A DNA stretch of 18,350 nt from JBHEKP01 sp041859375. GTDB lineage: Bacteria > Hydrogenedentota > Hydrogenedentia > Hydrogenedentales > CAITNO01. Numbering within the stretch: position 1 is the stretch's first letter; the number at the start of each line of letters is the position of its first letter. The notes beneath the pieces are model-generated. The model did not search any database. It worked only from the letters and a program-made list of their open reading frames with translations, and had not been told where the DNA came from. Below are positions 1 to 8,085 of this stretch, in pieces. The stretch lies in contig JBHEKP010000195.1 of assembly GCA_041859375.1 (NCBI GenBank), forward strand, positions 1 to 18,350, given 5' to 3'. A program made the translations under genes and the position numbers.

Positions 1-17
1 ACAACGAGGAGCGTGCC

Positions 18-3000
18 ATGAGAACGTGCGTGTGGATCGGTGTGTTTGCCCTCATGGGCGCGGCAGTGGCGGCGGAGCCGGTGAGGCAGTGGGAGGACAC
101 GCTCACCCTGCCCACCTACGGGTGGAACGATGATCCGCACCCCGTGTTTCAGGAATACGAGGGCTCCATCTACTACCCCTGGACCAAGCAGGACCACCTG
201 CTGCCGCAGAAGAACGACCGCACCTACCGCGCGCTGCACCTGGAGAACCCCTATCTGCACGTGATCTGCCTGCCCGAACTGGGCGGACGCGTCTACTCGG
301 TGTTTGACAAAACCACCAACGAGGAGATGTTCCACAAGAACGGCGAGATCAAACCCGCGCTCATCGCCATGCGCGGCGCGTGGATCTCCGGCGGCATCGA
401 GTGGAACGTGGGCCCGCAGGGCCACACCGTGTTCATGATGGAGCCGGTGGGCGGCGTGCTTGAGGAAAACGCCGACGGCTCCGCGACGATCATCGTGGGC
501 GCGGTGGAGAAGACCTTCCGCACCCGCTGGGAGGTGCGCCTCTCCCTGCTGCCCGACCGGGCGCTGCTGGACGAGGAAATCCGGCTGATGAACCCCACCG
601 ACGGGGTGCAGCCCTACTATTTCTGGAACAACACCGCCTTCCCGAACCGGCCCGGCACCCGCTTCATCTATCCCATGACCCTGGGCTCCGACCACAACGG
701 CACCTCCTTTTTCACCTGGCCCGAATTCCAGGGCCGTGACATCACCTGGCTGAAGAACTACGACACCATGACCTCGGTCTTTGGCTACAAGGTGGACTTT
801 GACTTTTTCGGCGCCTATGACGCCGACAGGGACCAGGGAATTGTCTCCCACGCGAATCATCACCAGGTGCCCGGCAAAAAGGCATGGACCTGGGGCACAG
901 ACGACTTCGGCGTGACGAGCCAGCTTTCACTCACCGACGCGGGACGGGACGAGGCCCCCTACATCGAGGTGCAGAGCGGCCCCCTGCGCACCCAGGCGGA
1001 CTACGGCATGATGCGCCCGCACCAGACCATCTCATGGCGCGAATGCTGGTATCCCGTCCACGGGCTGGGTGACGGTTTTGAATACGCCAACCGCGACACC
1101 GCCGTCTGGGCGAAGCGCGACGGCACGTCCCTCGCGGTGCGCATCCTGGCCACCGGCGAGTTCCCCGACGCCCAGTGCTCCGTGGCGCAGAACGGTGTGA
1201 CTCTCGACCGGCAGCCCGCCGCCCTGTCGCCGAAAGAGCCCGTGGCGCTGGCCTTCACCGGACTGGCGGAGGGACCGGCCACCCTGCGGGTGTGGTCGCC
1301 GGAGGCGGGCATGCTTCTCGAATACGAAACGCCCCTGCAAATTCCGAAGACGGACCCTCCCAGCCTTGAAAAGAAAGCGGCCCGCGCCGACGGCCTCCCC
1401 GCGGCGGACGAACTCTTTGAACAGGCCTTCCTGCTGGACAGCCAGTCCAAGCCCGTGGAGGCGCGCGCGGGATACATGAAGGTGCTGGAGACGGACCCGG
1501 CGCACGCAAACGCGCTCTGGGCGCTGGCCGTGCTCGACAACGAGCAGGGCCTCCATGCCGATGCGGAAGAGCACGCCGCCAAAGCGCTGGACCGCGACCC
1601 GGAACACGGGCCCGCCGCCTATCAGCTCGGCGTGGCCTGCCTGCGCCAGGGCAGGCACGAGGAGGCGAAGAAATGGGGCTGGAAGGCCGCAAGGTGCGCG
1701 GGCATGGAGGGTGCGGGGCTCAACCTGGCGGGCCGCGCCGCCATGCGCCTGGGCCTCTACCGCGAGGCGCGGCAGCTTTTTGGGCGCGCCGCCGAATGGG
1801 CGCCCCAGGACCGGGCCAACCGGGACAGCCTGCTGGTGTCGCGTTATCCCTGGGACGACACGGACGCCCTGCTGGGGGACATCGCCGCCGCGCGGAAGAC
1901 GGCCCCGCTGGATCCAATTCCCGCGCTGCTGGAGCCGCTGACGCGGCGCTATGCCCTCTTTTCGCAAAAGGGCGACGCCGGGGACGCGGAACTCGGTGCG
2001 CTGGCGAAGACCCTCAAAAGCCTGGGCGGCGACCCGGTGTTCAACGCGCTGGACGCCGCCGCGTTCCTCGCCGAACACGGCCTGCCCAACGCGGCGCTGA
2101 CGCTGCTTCACGCCGCCTCGCTGGACAAGGCCCTCTTCCCGCAGGACGACCCGCTCACGCTTTACTGCATCGCCTTTTACCGCGACTGGCTCGGCGACGA
2201 CTGGACCGGCGATCTGAGGGAAATCTCCGCCGCCGAATGCCTCGCCCGCGCCGCCGCCGCGCCCCTGTCGAAAAACTTCCCCCACGGCGCGCAGTCCCTC
2301 GCCGTCCTGGAATGGGCGGCGGACAGGCAGCCGGACGCGGCCAGGGCGCCCCATCTGCTCGGCCTGGCCCTCGCGGGCGCGCACCGCATGGACGGGGCGG
2401 CGGAGCAGTGGGAAAAGGCCGCGGCCCTCGACCCGGCCCTCGCGCCCGCATGGCGTCTCCTCGGCATGCACCACTGGAAGAAAACCGCCGATTTGGCCAA
2501 GGCGGAGGAGTGTTTGAAAAAAGCCCTCGACGCCGCGCCCGGCGACCAGGTGATACTCCGCGACCTGGCCGCCGTGCTCACCGAACTCAAACGCCGCCCG
2601 GAAGCACTGGAGCTGGTGGAAACCCTGCCCGCCGGGACGGAGGTCCGCTACGACCTCGCCCTCTGGCGCGCCGAGGCCTGCCTGGACGAGAAAAACTACG
2701 ACCGGTGCCTGGACCTGCTGCGCGCGGGCGACTTCACCAACTGGGAGGGCTCTACCAAGCCCCGCGACATCTTCTGCGCAGCCCTCATCGCGCGGGGCAA
2801 GCTACGCGCCGCCGACGGGCAGGCGGAGGCCGCGCTGGCCGACTTCCAGGAGGCGCTCACCTATCCCGCAAACCTCGGCGTGGGCAGGAAATACAAGCCC
2901 ACCGAGGCCGAGGCCTGCTACTGGGCAGGAAAGATGCTCCACCAGCTCGGTCGCGCCGAAGAGGCCCGCGCCGTCTGGACCGAAGGCGCGGGGCAGGTGG

Positions 3001-3104
3001 ACAAACAGTCCCCGGTCCTGCCCTTTATCACCGTCACCGACGCCCAGGACGGGCATGTGAAAAAATGCGCCGCCGCCCTGGAACTGCTGGGAGGACAGCA
3101 ATAG
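18..3104 (+). CDS. Secreted DUF5107 domain protein with C-terminal TPR repeats
   Basis: 1028 residues. A Sec signal peptide is visible at residues 1-19 (hydrophobic core, cleavage likely after AVAA). Residues about 30-340 match the DUF5107 pattern: LPELGGRVYS, then DKTTNEEMFHKN, IKPALI, GAWISGGIEWN and GHTV, all typical of this beta-rich, mutarotase-like domain that accompanies carbohydrate metabolism. Residues about 460-605, 780-870 and 920-990 are TPR helices (for example ANALWALAVLDNEQGLHADAEEHAAKAL). The tail has the YPANLGVG...YKPTEAEACYWAG segment often seen in this family. The start ATG follows GAGGAG at 6-11 with six bases between. Role: probably periplasmic or surface carbohydrate binding or a scaffold; no catalytic residues can be named. 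It converges on the SDR gene. The C-terminal half is very GC-rich and produces long shadow frames. Domain call strong, biochemical role unknown. Confidence 0.85.
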   Translation: MRTCVWIGVFALMGAAVAAEPVRQWEDTLTLPTYGWNDDPHPVFQEYEGSIYYPWTKQDHLLPQKNDRTYRALHLENPYLHVICLPELGGRVYSVFDKTTNEEMFHKNGEIKPALIAMRGAWISGGIEWNVGPQGHTVFMMEPVGGVLEENADGSATIIVGAVEKTFRTRWEVRLSLLPDRALLDEEIRLMNPTDGVQPYYFWNNTAFPNRPGTRFIYPMTLGSDHNGTSFFTWPEFQGRDITWLKNYDTMTSVFGYKVDFDFFGAYDADRDQGIVSHANHHQVPGKKAWTWGTDDFGVTSQLSLTDAGRDEAPYIEVQSGPLRTQADYGMMRPHQTISWRECWYPVHGLGDGFEYANRDTAVWAKRDGTSLAVRILATGEFPDAQCSVAQNGVTLDRQPAALSPKEPVALAFTGLAEGPATLRVWSPEAGMLLEYETPLQIPKTDPPSLEKKAARADGLPAADELFEQAFLLDSQSKPVEARAGYMKVLETDPAHANALWALAVLDNEQGLHADAEEHAAKALDRDPEHGPAAYQLGVACLRQGRHEEAKKWGWKAARCAGMEGAGLNLAGRAAMRLGLYREARQLFGRAAEWAPQDRANRDSLLVSRYPWDDTDALLGDIAAARKTAPLDPIPALLEPLTRRYALFSQKGDAGDAELGALAKTLKSLGGDPVFNALDAAAFLAEHGLPNAALTLLHAASLDKALFPQDDPLTLYCIAFYRDWLGDDWTGDLREISAAECLARAAAAPLSKNFPHGAQSLAVLEWAADRQPDAARAPHLLGLALAGAHRMDGAAEQWEKAAALDPALAPAWRLLGMHHWKKTADLAKAEECLKKALDAAPGDQVILRDLAAVLTELKRRPEALELVETLPAGTEVRYDLALWRAEACLDEKNYDRCLDLLRAGDFTNWEGSTKPRDIFCAALIARGKLRAADGQAEAALADFQEALTYPANLGVGRKYKPTEAEACYWAGKMLHQLGRAEEARAVWTEGAGQVDKQSPVLPFITVTDAQDGHVKKCAAALELLGGQQ

Positions 3105-3120
3105 CAGGGCTGTCTTGCGT

Positions 3121-3200
3121 TGGTGGACGGGAGTGGACCTAAGTGGACGGAGGTGGATTAATTTGTGCCCTGTCCACCCCTGTCCACCCCTGTCCACTCC
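3121..3200. repeat. Period-10 GTGGAC / GTCCAC inverted repeat array
   Basis: Left arm: GTGGAC at 3123, 3133 and 3143, then GTGGAT at 3153, exactly ten bases apart. Right arm: GTCCAC at 3172, 3182 and 3192, also ten bases apart. The arms pair in register into a long imperfect stem with a loop of about 13 bases (around 3158-3171). It sits just after the stop of the DUF5107 gene, in a convergent gap. It could act as a bidirectional transcription block or 3' mRNA stabiliser, or be a dispersed intergenic repeat. No T-tract follows it on the plus strand, so I do not call it a classic terminator. Confidence 0.7.
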
Positions 3201-3203
3201 CCT

Positions 3204-3245
3204 AAAAAAGCACCGTCCCCGCCCGGACAAACCCGGACGGGGACG
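3204..3245 (-). terminator. Rho-independent terminator of the SDR gene
   Basis: On the minus strand an 8-bp stem (3238-3245 with 3214-3221) continues through one mismatch into four more pairs with a 6-base loop (3227-3232). It is followed by GTGC and six Ts (3209-3204). It lies 22 bases after the SDR stop codon, as expected. Confidence 0.8.
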
Positions 3246-3267
3246 AAAGCTCTTTGTCCTCCCGGCA

Positions 3268-4026
3268 TCAGCCGGCGTAGAAGCCGCCGTCGACCACCAG
3301 CTCCGCACCGTTGCAGAAGGTGGACTCGTCGGAGGCGAGGTACAGCGCGGCGTAGGCGATGTCGCGGGCCTCGCCGAGGCGGCGAACCGGAATCTCCGCC
3401 GCGATGGCCTTTTTCTTTTCCTCATTGAGATAAGGCGCCTGGAGCGGCGTGTCAATCATGCCGGGGTGGATGATGTTGGTGCGGATGCCGTCCGGCCCGA
3501 ACTGGATGGCCAGCGACTTGGTCAGCGCGATGAGCGCGCCCTTCGCGCAGGTGTAGGAGTCCTGCGCCATCGTGAACCCGACCAGCCCGGAAATGGAGCC
3601 GATGAGGATGATGGAGCCGCCCCCGCCCTTTTTCAGCGCCGGGATGCCGTGCTTGGTGAGGAAGAAGGGACCCTTCAGGTTGATGGCCTGCATCCGGTCC
3701 CAGTTCTCCTCCGTGGTGTCGACCACGGACAGGTCGATCTTCTTGTTCAGCACGCCCGCGTTGGCGTACAGGATGTCGAGCCTGCCGAAGCGCGCCACGC
3801 CCTCGTCTATGGCCAGCTTCACGTCGGCCTCTTTGGAAACATCGCCGACCACCACCAGCGCCTCGCCGCCGTTGGCCGTGATCTGGTCCGCCGTCTCCTT
3901 CGCCGCCGCCTCGTTGATGTCGAAAACCACAACCTTCGCGCCCTCGGACGCGAAGAGCACCGAGGCCTCGCGGCCCATGCCCATGCCCGCGCCGGTGATG
4001 ATGGCAACCTTGTCCTTCAAACGCAT
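3268..4026 (-). CDS. Short-chain dehydrogenase/reductase (classical SDR)
   Basis: 252 residues, the usual length for a classical SDR. The Rossmann cofactor motif TGAGMGMG is at residues 11-18, Asp36 at the end of strand 2 suggests NAD(H) preference, NAG is at 89-91, catalytic Asn is near 116, Ser144 (or 146) precedes Tyr158 and Lys162 (YTCAK). The C-terminal ASDES...NGAELVVDGG stretch is standard. It will oxidise or reduce a hydroxyl/carbonyl substrate in the cytoplasm; the substrate cannot be read from the sequence (sugar, polyol and 3-oxoacyl substrates are all known in the family). Start chosen at the ATG 10 bases after AGGAG. It appears monocistronic, with its own promoter at 4093-4122 and terminator at 3204-3245. 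Confidence 0.93.
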   Translation of the reverse strand: MRLKDKVAIITGAGMGMGREASVLFASEGAKVVVFDINEAAAKETADQITANGGEALVVVGDVSKEADVKLAIDEGVARFGRLDILYANAGVLNKKIDLSVVDTTEENWDRMQAINLKGPFFLTKHGIPALKKGGGGSIILIGSISGLVGFTMAQDSYTCAKGALIALTKSLAIQFGPDGIRTNIIHPGMIDTPLQAPYLNEEKKKAIAAEIPVRRLGEARDIAYAALYLASDESTFCNGAELVVDGGFYAG

Positions 4027-4092
4027 GATTAGAATCTCCTGTCGGTGGTAACCGGTAAAGTGTTGGTCCGCGTCCCCGATGAACGGGACATG

Positions 4093-4122
4093 ATTCTACC
4101 AGAGCCGCGCGCCCCGCGCCAA
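4093..4122 (-). promoter_or_regulatory. Candidate sigma-70 promoter for the SDR gene
   Basis: Minus strand TTGGCG (4122-4117), 18 bases, then TAGAAT (4098-4093) preceded by TGG, an extended -10 form. It is about 65 bases upstream of the SDR start. Pattern match only. Confidence 0.45.
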
Positions 4123-4142
4123 TGAAAATCCGGCGCGGCCCT

Positions 4143-4184
4143 GAAACAAGGACCCCCGCGGCGGTTAGCGGCGCGCCGCGGGGG
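4143..4184 (-). terminator. Terminator-like hairpin, copy 1 of a perfect 42-bp direct repeat
   Basis: Identical base for base to 8086-8127. Contains an 11-bp perfect stem (4153-4163 with 4174-4184, CCCCCGCGGCG against its complement) and a 10-base loop. Read on the minus strand the stem is followed by TCCTTGTTTC, a weak T-tract. It starts 27 bases past the stop of the last gene of the LpoB-like operon, so a terminator role fits. It also marks one edge of the low-GC segment. Confidence 0.75.
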
Positions 4185-4211
4185 AAATCTTTACTGATTG
4201 ACAGGAATGTC

Positions 4212-5045
4212 TTATTTGACTCGGCTCATCAACAACAACGCCACGCGGGTGGCCACCTCATTGGTGGAACCCGCTTTTACTTCCTCCGTTGTGGCCGAAG
4301 CCATAACATGCCCGTCAGAAAGAGAAATCGCCTTGGCAATGATTACAGGCACCTCAACCGTGTAATCACCAGAGACTTTTCTCAAAACAGAGCTCCCTTT
4401 TTTTACCCGTGCCGTAACAAGAATGTCCGCATGCTTTTTCACAGACGCAACCTGTGCCTGTTGTGCTTGTGGAAGCTCCGGGTTTGCAAAAACTGCCTCC
4501 ACATCCACACCAGACAAGCTGACAGCGACATCCCGATCCACCAGCACGGAACCACTGTCAATAAATGGACCCTCAAAGACATTCTGGATGGATTCAAGTT
4601 CATCCTCTGAAAAGTCGTTTGCGGCCGGCCCCTTCGGGACATAAACCTCTCCGACTGATTCAGATCTGGCCTTGATGTTGCCCTCCCGGCTTGATTCCGC
4701 CGAAGCTGATGCGGCACCGGTCACCTTCACCACCTTCTGCATGCTCCTATCGTCATTGTCCTCCATGTCACGATTGACAAGAACCATAATTCTTGGGGCC
4801 TTCTTGCCTGAAAAAGCAGTCCTAAACGCCTCGATTGCGGCGGCCCTCTCCTCTGAAAGAGTCGGGGTTCTCCTGTCAATCTGCTGGTTTAGAGGGGGAC
4901 GGTCGGGCGAGGATGCCGCCTGGGGTCTCTGCGGCACTTCAGCAGATGGAGCCACCACGACCTCAGCGGGTGCGGCCAAAGCCAGGCCCGAAAACACGCA
5001 GGCAACAACCAAAAGAGCAAACAGCCACCTGAAATGCGCCGACAT
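4212..5045 (-). CDS. Exported CsgG/LpoB-like protein, fourth gene of the LpoB operon
   Basis: 277 residues from the chosen start. The ATG at 5051 is only two bases from AGGAGG, whereas the in-frame ATG at 5045 is eight bases away, so 5045 is preferred. A Sec signal peptide covers about residues 1-25 (LFALLVVACVFSGLALA), with no lipobox Cys. After a Pro-rich linker, the pattern RIMVLVNRDMEDND ... DSGSVLVDRDVAVSL ... KKHADILVTARV ... YTVEVPVIIAKAISLSDGHVMASAT ... VATRVALLLM resembles the alpha/beta domain shared by CsgG and LpoB/FlgT-type envelope proteins. The family call is weak and the exact function unknown. Its SD overlaps the stop region of the YcfL-like gene (12 bases between stop and start), so translation is probably coupled. 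Confidence 0.7.
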   Translation of the reverse strand: MSAHFRWLFALLVVACVFSGLALAAPAEVVVAPSAEVPQRPQAASSPDRPPLNQQIDRRTPTLSEERAAAIEAFRTAFSGKKAPRIMVLVNRDMEDNDDRSMQKVVKVTGAASASAESSREGNIKARSESVGEVYVPKGPAANDFSEDELESIQNVFEGPFIDSGSVLVDRDVAVSLSGVDVEAVFANPELPQAQQAQVASVKKHADILVTARVKKGSSVLRKVSGDYTVEVPVIIAKAISLSDGHVMASATTEEVKAGSTNEVATRVALLLMSRVK

Positions 5046-5057
5046 TGCCATGTCCTC

Positions 5058-5480
5058 CTACCGTTCCATTCGGATGCGGATCGTATATTTTGCTGAGTTT
5101 TTGTTCAGGGCAGACGCCCGGTATGTGGATTGGGCGTTGGGCTGAAGGATAAGCGTTTCCCACGCAGTCTCATCCCCTGAGGAAAAGCCTGAACCATCCT
5201 TGAAAACAGTCTGCGCTTGGATGTTAAGCGTCTGGCTTGAATTGTTTCTGACAACAGCCTCGGCCACCATACGCCCATCGGGGGTGTAACCCGCACGCTG
5301 GGAGTCAACACTAACCATTTTTTGTAGAGGCTTGTCCAGTAATACCAGTGATTCAGTCTCCTCAAGACTGGTTCCATGCTTGAGGGGGGCATAGGGGCCC
5401 TGTGTGCGGCATGCCATGCCACCCAATAAAAATGGAATGAGAAGCAGGCACACGGCCACCCTTGTAATCATTTTTTTCAT
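5058..5480 (-). CDS. YcfL-like (DUF1425) putative lipoprotein
   Basis: 140 residues from the ATG at 5480, chosen because AAAGGA lies eight bases upstream and a signal peptide then starts at MKKMITRV; a GTG at 5516 would overlap the previous stop but gives a poor N-terminus. The signal core VAVCLLLIPFLL runs to GGMAC; Cys is the likely lipidation site although Gly at -3 is atypical. The mature part (ESLVLLDKPLQKMVSVDS ... MVAEAVVRNNSSQTLNIQAQTVFKDGSG ... WETLILQPNAQSTYRASA ... YTIRIR) follows the DUF1425 beta-sandwich pattern of E. coli YcfL. In E. coli ycfL is directly next to lpoB; here the same partnership occurs with two more genes. Probably faces the periplasm from a membrane anchor. Molecular role unknown. 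Confidence 0.78.
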   Translation of the reverse strand: MKKMITRVAVCLLLIPFLLGGMACRTQGPYAPLKHGTSLEETESLVLLDKPLQKMVSVDSQRAGYTPDGRMVAEAVVRNNSSQTLNIQAQTVFKDGSGFSSGDETAWETLILQPNAQSTYRASALNKNSAKYTIRIRMER

Positions 5481-5512
5481 GGTTGTTTTCCTTTGTGTCT
5501 TTGATGAATCAA

Positions 5513-7237
5513 TCACAATTTCTTCCTGGGTTTCTTTTTCTCGGATACTGGCTCTTTTTTATCGCCGCTCTTCTTCTCAGTTGCAATGGAAATCTTGTAA
5601 TCTCCGATTTCTGACATGCCCGACGTGCTGACCAGATATGCGGTTCCCGAGGAAGCCGTGGACTTTTTTGACGTTTTGCCCGTCAAAAGCACATACATGG
5701 ACTTGTCCGGGGTGCAATGATATTCAAGACGCATGGCCTTCTTGTCAATTGCCCCCGTGCACGGAAACACTCCCTCCGGCCAATCTCCACCAGCTGTCCT
5801 AATGTAACCGGAGAAGTTTTCGTCTTGTCTTGAGGTAATGGCCAGCGTGATGTTTACCTGCTGTTTTTTCTTCCCCCACGAACCGGTCCATTTTTCAGAT
5901 GCCCCATCAATCAATGTGGCGCCTTCTGCGGCATACTTTGCAAAGCGTGCCGTATTTACCCTGACTCCGAATATCGGATCCCATTGTGTGCACACGTCAA
6001 ACGGATCATCGCCACGCACAAACTGGAACTCGGAAACTGTTCCTGTTTCAGGGCATTTTACTTGCACGGTGTGGGTTCCGGCGGGAAGGTTAACCGGAAT
6101 AATATAAAGGTCGTCGGGCACTTGCAACATCCGAATGTCCGCCGCCGGATTGGCCGCCGCGGAGATTCCCTTGGAAATTAAACCTATCACCATCAGTCCC
6201 GCACCCACCCCCGGCGCAGAATCATTGTCCCCAAAACCGGCAGCCAATGCGCCGGAAACAATGGCAAGATCGCCAACCACACTGGCGCCCTTTTTAAACT
6301 GGGCCTTCCCCTTAAGTATGGCGTCAACGGCCCTGCCGCCCCGTGTCATGGCTTGAAAGGACATATTGTCCAGGGGGCCGGCAATGGTTGCCGCTGAAGA
6401 ACCGTCAATTGACACTTCAATCGGACCGGATGCGCCATTCCCTGAATTAAACCGCAGGAATTGGGCATACTCACCAGTGGCATATTTTTGGGGTCCCATT
6501 CCAAGGGCAACAACCAGAAGCCCGTTCACCGTATCGGGGATGGGCACTACGGCGTTTTCATTCCTGGCATGCTCACGGGCCACCTTGAGGCTTTCCTCAA
6601 CCCTGTCCTGCAATCCGAGCATCTTGTTGCACACCGCCTCGCAGTAATCCATTTCAGCAAGGTCATCATGGTACTGCTCCTCCTCCTTGGCATCCTCGGA
6701 GGAACGATCAACCAGGGCTCCCGATCTGAACATGGCGCGCGCATTTTCATAATCACCGGCGCCCATATACGTAAGACCGCGCTGAAAATAAATCATGGCT
6801 TGTTCATAGGGCTCGCCGCGAAAGTTCTTTTCATCCTCCCCTTTAAAGGTGGACCGTGCCTTTTTCGCACTTTCATCACCCGCGCTGGAACCCCCTATCC
6901 TACTGACAATCAGATCCAGTAACCGTGTCGCCTCTTCAACGTTACCTGCGGCAAGTTGCATGTTGTAAATGCGCCAGAGGACAAGAACAGCCCCACGGTT
7001 GCCCTCTGTTTCCAGAGATTTGTACTCCGTCTGGAGTTCGGGGGACATTTTGTCAAGGTTCGGCGGCATGCAGTCCTGTACCTGCTCAACAGCCTTCTTC
7101 TGCTCTTTTTCCTTCCTTTCCTTGTTGCGTTTCATATAGTCATCACTGGAGTCGGCTATTGCCGATCCGGAAAAGACAACCCCGACAAGAACTGCAACAA
7201 GCATTGCTTTCAAAAACGAAAAGTAACTACACCCCAT
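5513..7237 (-). CDS. COG3014-like exported TPR protein with an extra C-terminal beta domain
   Basis: 574 residues from the ATG at 7237, which has AGGAGG six bases upstream; an in-frame extension to 7270 lacks this and would bury the signal peptide. Signal peptide residues 1-28, cleavage after AIA. TPR-like helices lie around 140-220 (FQRGLTYMGAGDYENARAMFRSGA). A Gly/Ala-rich hydrophobic stretch is at 320-362, then the AADIR...LPDDLYI-type segment (PAADIRMLQVPDDLYIIPVNLPAGTH, about 364-389) that recalls COG3014 proteins. Residues about 448-551 form a separate beta-rich, lipocalin-like unit (WTGSWG...ITLAI...FSGYI...GAI...LLTGKT...SGTAYLV), and a Lys-rich tail ends the protein. Between the LpoB-like gene (52 bases) and the YcfL-like gene. 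An exported partner in the same envelope module; biochemical activity unknown. Confidence 0.75.
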   Translation of the reverse strand: MGCSYFSFLKAMLVAVLVGVVFSGSAIADSSDDYMKRNKERKEKEQKKAVEQVQDCMPPNLDKMSPELQTEYKSLETEGNRGAVLVLWRIYNMQLAAGNVEEATRLLDLIVSRIGGSSAGDESAKKARSTFKGEDEKNFRGEPYEQAMIYFQRGLTYMGAGDYENARAMFRSGALVDRSSEDAKEEEQYHDDLAEMDYCEAVCNKMLGLQDRVEESLKVAREHARNENAVVPIPDTVNGLLVVALGMGPQKYATGEYAQFLRFNSGNGASGPIEVSIDGSSAATIAGPLDNMSFQAMTRGGRAVDAILKGKAQFKKGASVVGDLAIVSGALAAGFGDNDSAPGVGAGLMVIGLISKGISAAANPAADIRMLQVPDDLYIIPVNLPAGTHTVQVKCPETGTVSEFQFVRGDDPFDVCTQWDPIFGVRVNTARFAKYAAEGATLIDGASEKWTGSWGKKKQQVNITLAITSRQDENFSGYIRTAGGDWPEGVFPCTGAIDKKAMRLEYHCTPDKSMYVLLTGKTSKKSTASSGTAYLVSTSGMSEIGDYKISIATEKKSGDKKEPVSEKKKPRKKL

Positions 7238-7289
7238 TTTCAGCCTCCTTTTGTTGATGACAACACGCACATAAACAGATTGGCAACAT

Positions 7290-7901
7290 CTACCTGTAGA
7301 CGGCGTCCTCTATGCCTTCTTTCTTAATCTCTGAGAACTCCTCCCATTCCTCAATGCCGGTTTCGGCATTGATAAGCCTGAACGTGTAAAGAATATAGTC
7401 GGACTGTCCCGTGGATGATGCCTGGGACAGACCAGTCAATTCACCCGTCAGGAAATAATCGACTCCCGCCATGACACCCTCGCCTGAAGAGCCAACCATG
7501 CCTTCACGTTTTAGTTCGCGCTCCCTCTCCACCGCTTCAATCCTGTCCCGCGCCACAAACTGGACACTTCCCCTGCATTGCGTGTTGAGCAGCGCTTTGA
7601 TTCGTTTGTTAAAGATGTCTTTGTTTATTGAAAATCGGGTGTCATTGACCACCGGCAACAATCCGATGACCGGCGGGGTTTGGGCATTGGCGATTGCAGG
7701 CGTTGAAAGAATAGACCTTGACATTTTATCACTCACCGCCTGAAGATCCTGAGACCCGACCCCGGTGCCCTCGCCAAGACTCTCCTGGCTTGGATCCACC
7801 CTCCTGGGAGCAATGCCAGCAGCGTTTTCAACCCCTGATGTCGCACATCCGGACAAGACCAAAGACAAAAGACAAAAAACCAGCAGAACGTTTTTTCCCA
7901 T
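7290..7901 (-). CDS. LpoB-like penicillin-binding protein activator lipoprotein
   Basis: 203 residues. Signal peptide with a clean lipobox LSGC; Cys19 is the lipidation site. The core PPVIGLLPVVNDTRFSIN ... IFNKRIKALLNTQCRGSVQFVARDRIEAVERERELKREG ... AGVDYFLTGELTGLSQA ... SDYILYTFRLINAETGIEEWEEFSEIKKEG matches the LpoB family (PF13036). In E. coli LpoB is an outer-membrane lipoprotein that reaches through the peptidoglycan to activate PBP1b; the same use here is inferred. First gene of the operon: a promoter is at 8030-8056 and a purine-rich ribosome site (GGAGAGGG) precedes the ATG. The linker after Cys19 is short, which would limit how far it could reach. Confidence 0.85.
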   Translation of the reverse strand: MGKNVLLVFCLLSLVLSGCATSGVENAAGIAPRRVDPSQESLGEGTGVGSQDLQAVSDKMSRSILSTPAIANAQTPPVIGLLPVVNDTRFSINKDIFNKRIKALLNTQCRGSVQFVARDRIEAVERERELKREGMVGSSGEGVMAGVDYFLTGELTGLSQASSTGQSDYILYTFRLINAETGIEEWEEFSEIKKEGIEDAVYR

Positions 7902-7949
7902 GACGATTCCCTCTCCTCTAGAATATTTGGAAACACCCTAAACGCAAAA

Positions 7950-7970
7950 ATTCCATTTCTTGAATGGAAT
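7950..7970. promoter_or_regulatory. Perfect 8-bp inverted repeat in the LpoB operon leader
   Basis: ATTCCATT, a 5-base centre, then AATGGAAT. It lies in an AT-rich gap about 50 bases before the LpoB-like start and downstream of the predicted promoter, so it could be a repressor operator or a small leader hairpin. No T-tract directly follows on the minus strand. Confidence 0.5.
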
Positions 7971-8029
7971 CAAAAACTCTTCCTCATTCGCACCAAACAT
8001 TTAAACGAGCACCTCAAATATGATTTGAC

Positions 8030-8056
8030 ATTATCACAAACTGTTCTATTAGTCAA
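8030..8056 (-). promoter_or_regulatory. Candidate sigma-70 promoter for the LpoB-like operon
   Basis: Minus strand TTGACT (8056-8051), 15 bases, then GATAAT (8035-8030) preceded by TGT, an extended -10. The spacer is short but the extended -10 can compensate. It would give a leader of about 120 bases. It lies inside the low-GC segment, just within the 42-bp repeat. Confidence 0.5.
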
Positions 8057-8085
8057 GAACAATTATGGGTGGGTTTTGGTGACAA

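Larger units (their letters stand above)
4185..8085. other. Low-GC segment bounded by identical 42-bp repeats
   Basis: Hand counts of individual lines give about 45-53% GC inside (32% in the operon leader) against about 60-77% in the genes on either side. The edges coincide with the two perfect 42-bp repeats (4143-4184 and 8086-8127). The interior holds a single four-gene operon for exported proteins and no recognisable integrase or transposase. This is either a horizontally acquired cassette placed at a terminator or a local gene group with its own composition. Confidence 0.6.

Noticed and set aside
1032..3142. Long frames in other phases across the DUF5107/TPR gene
   Set aside because: Arg/Pro/Gly-rich frames typical of GC-rich coding DNA read out of phase.
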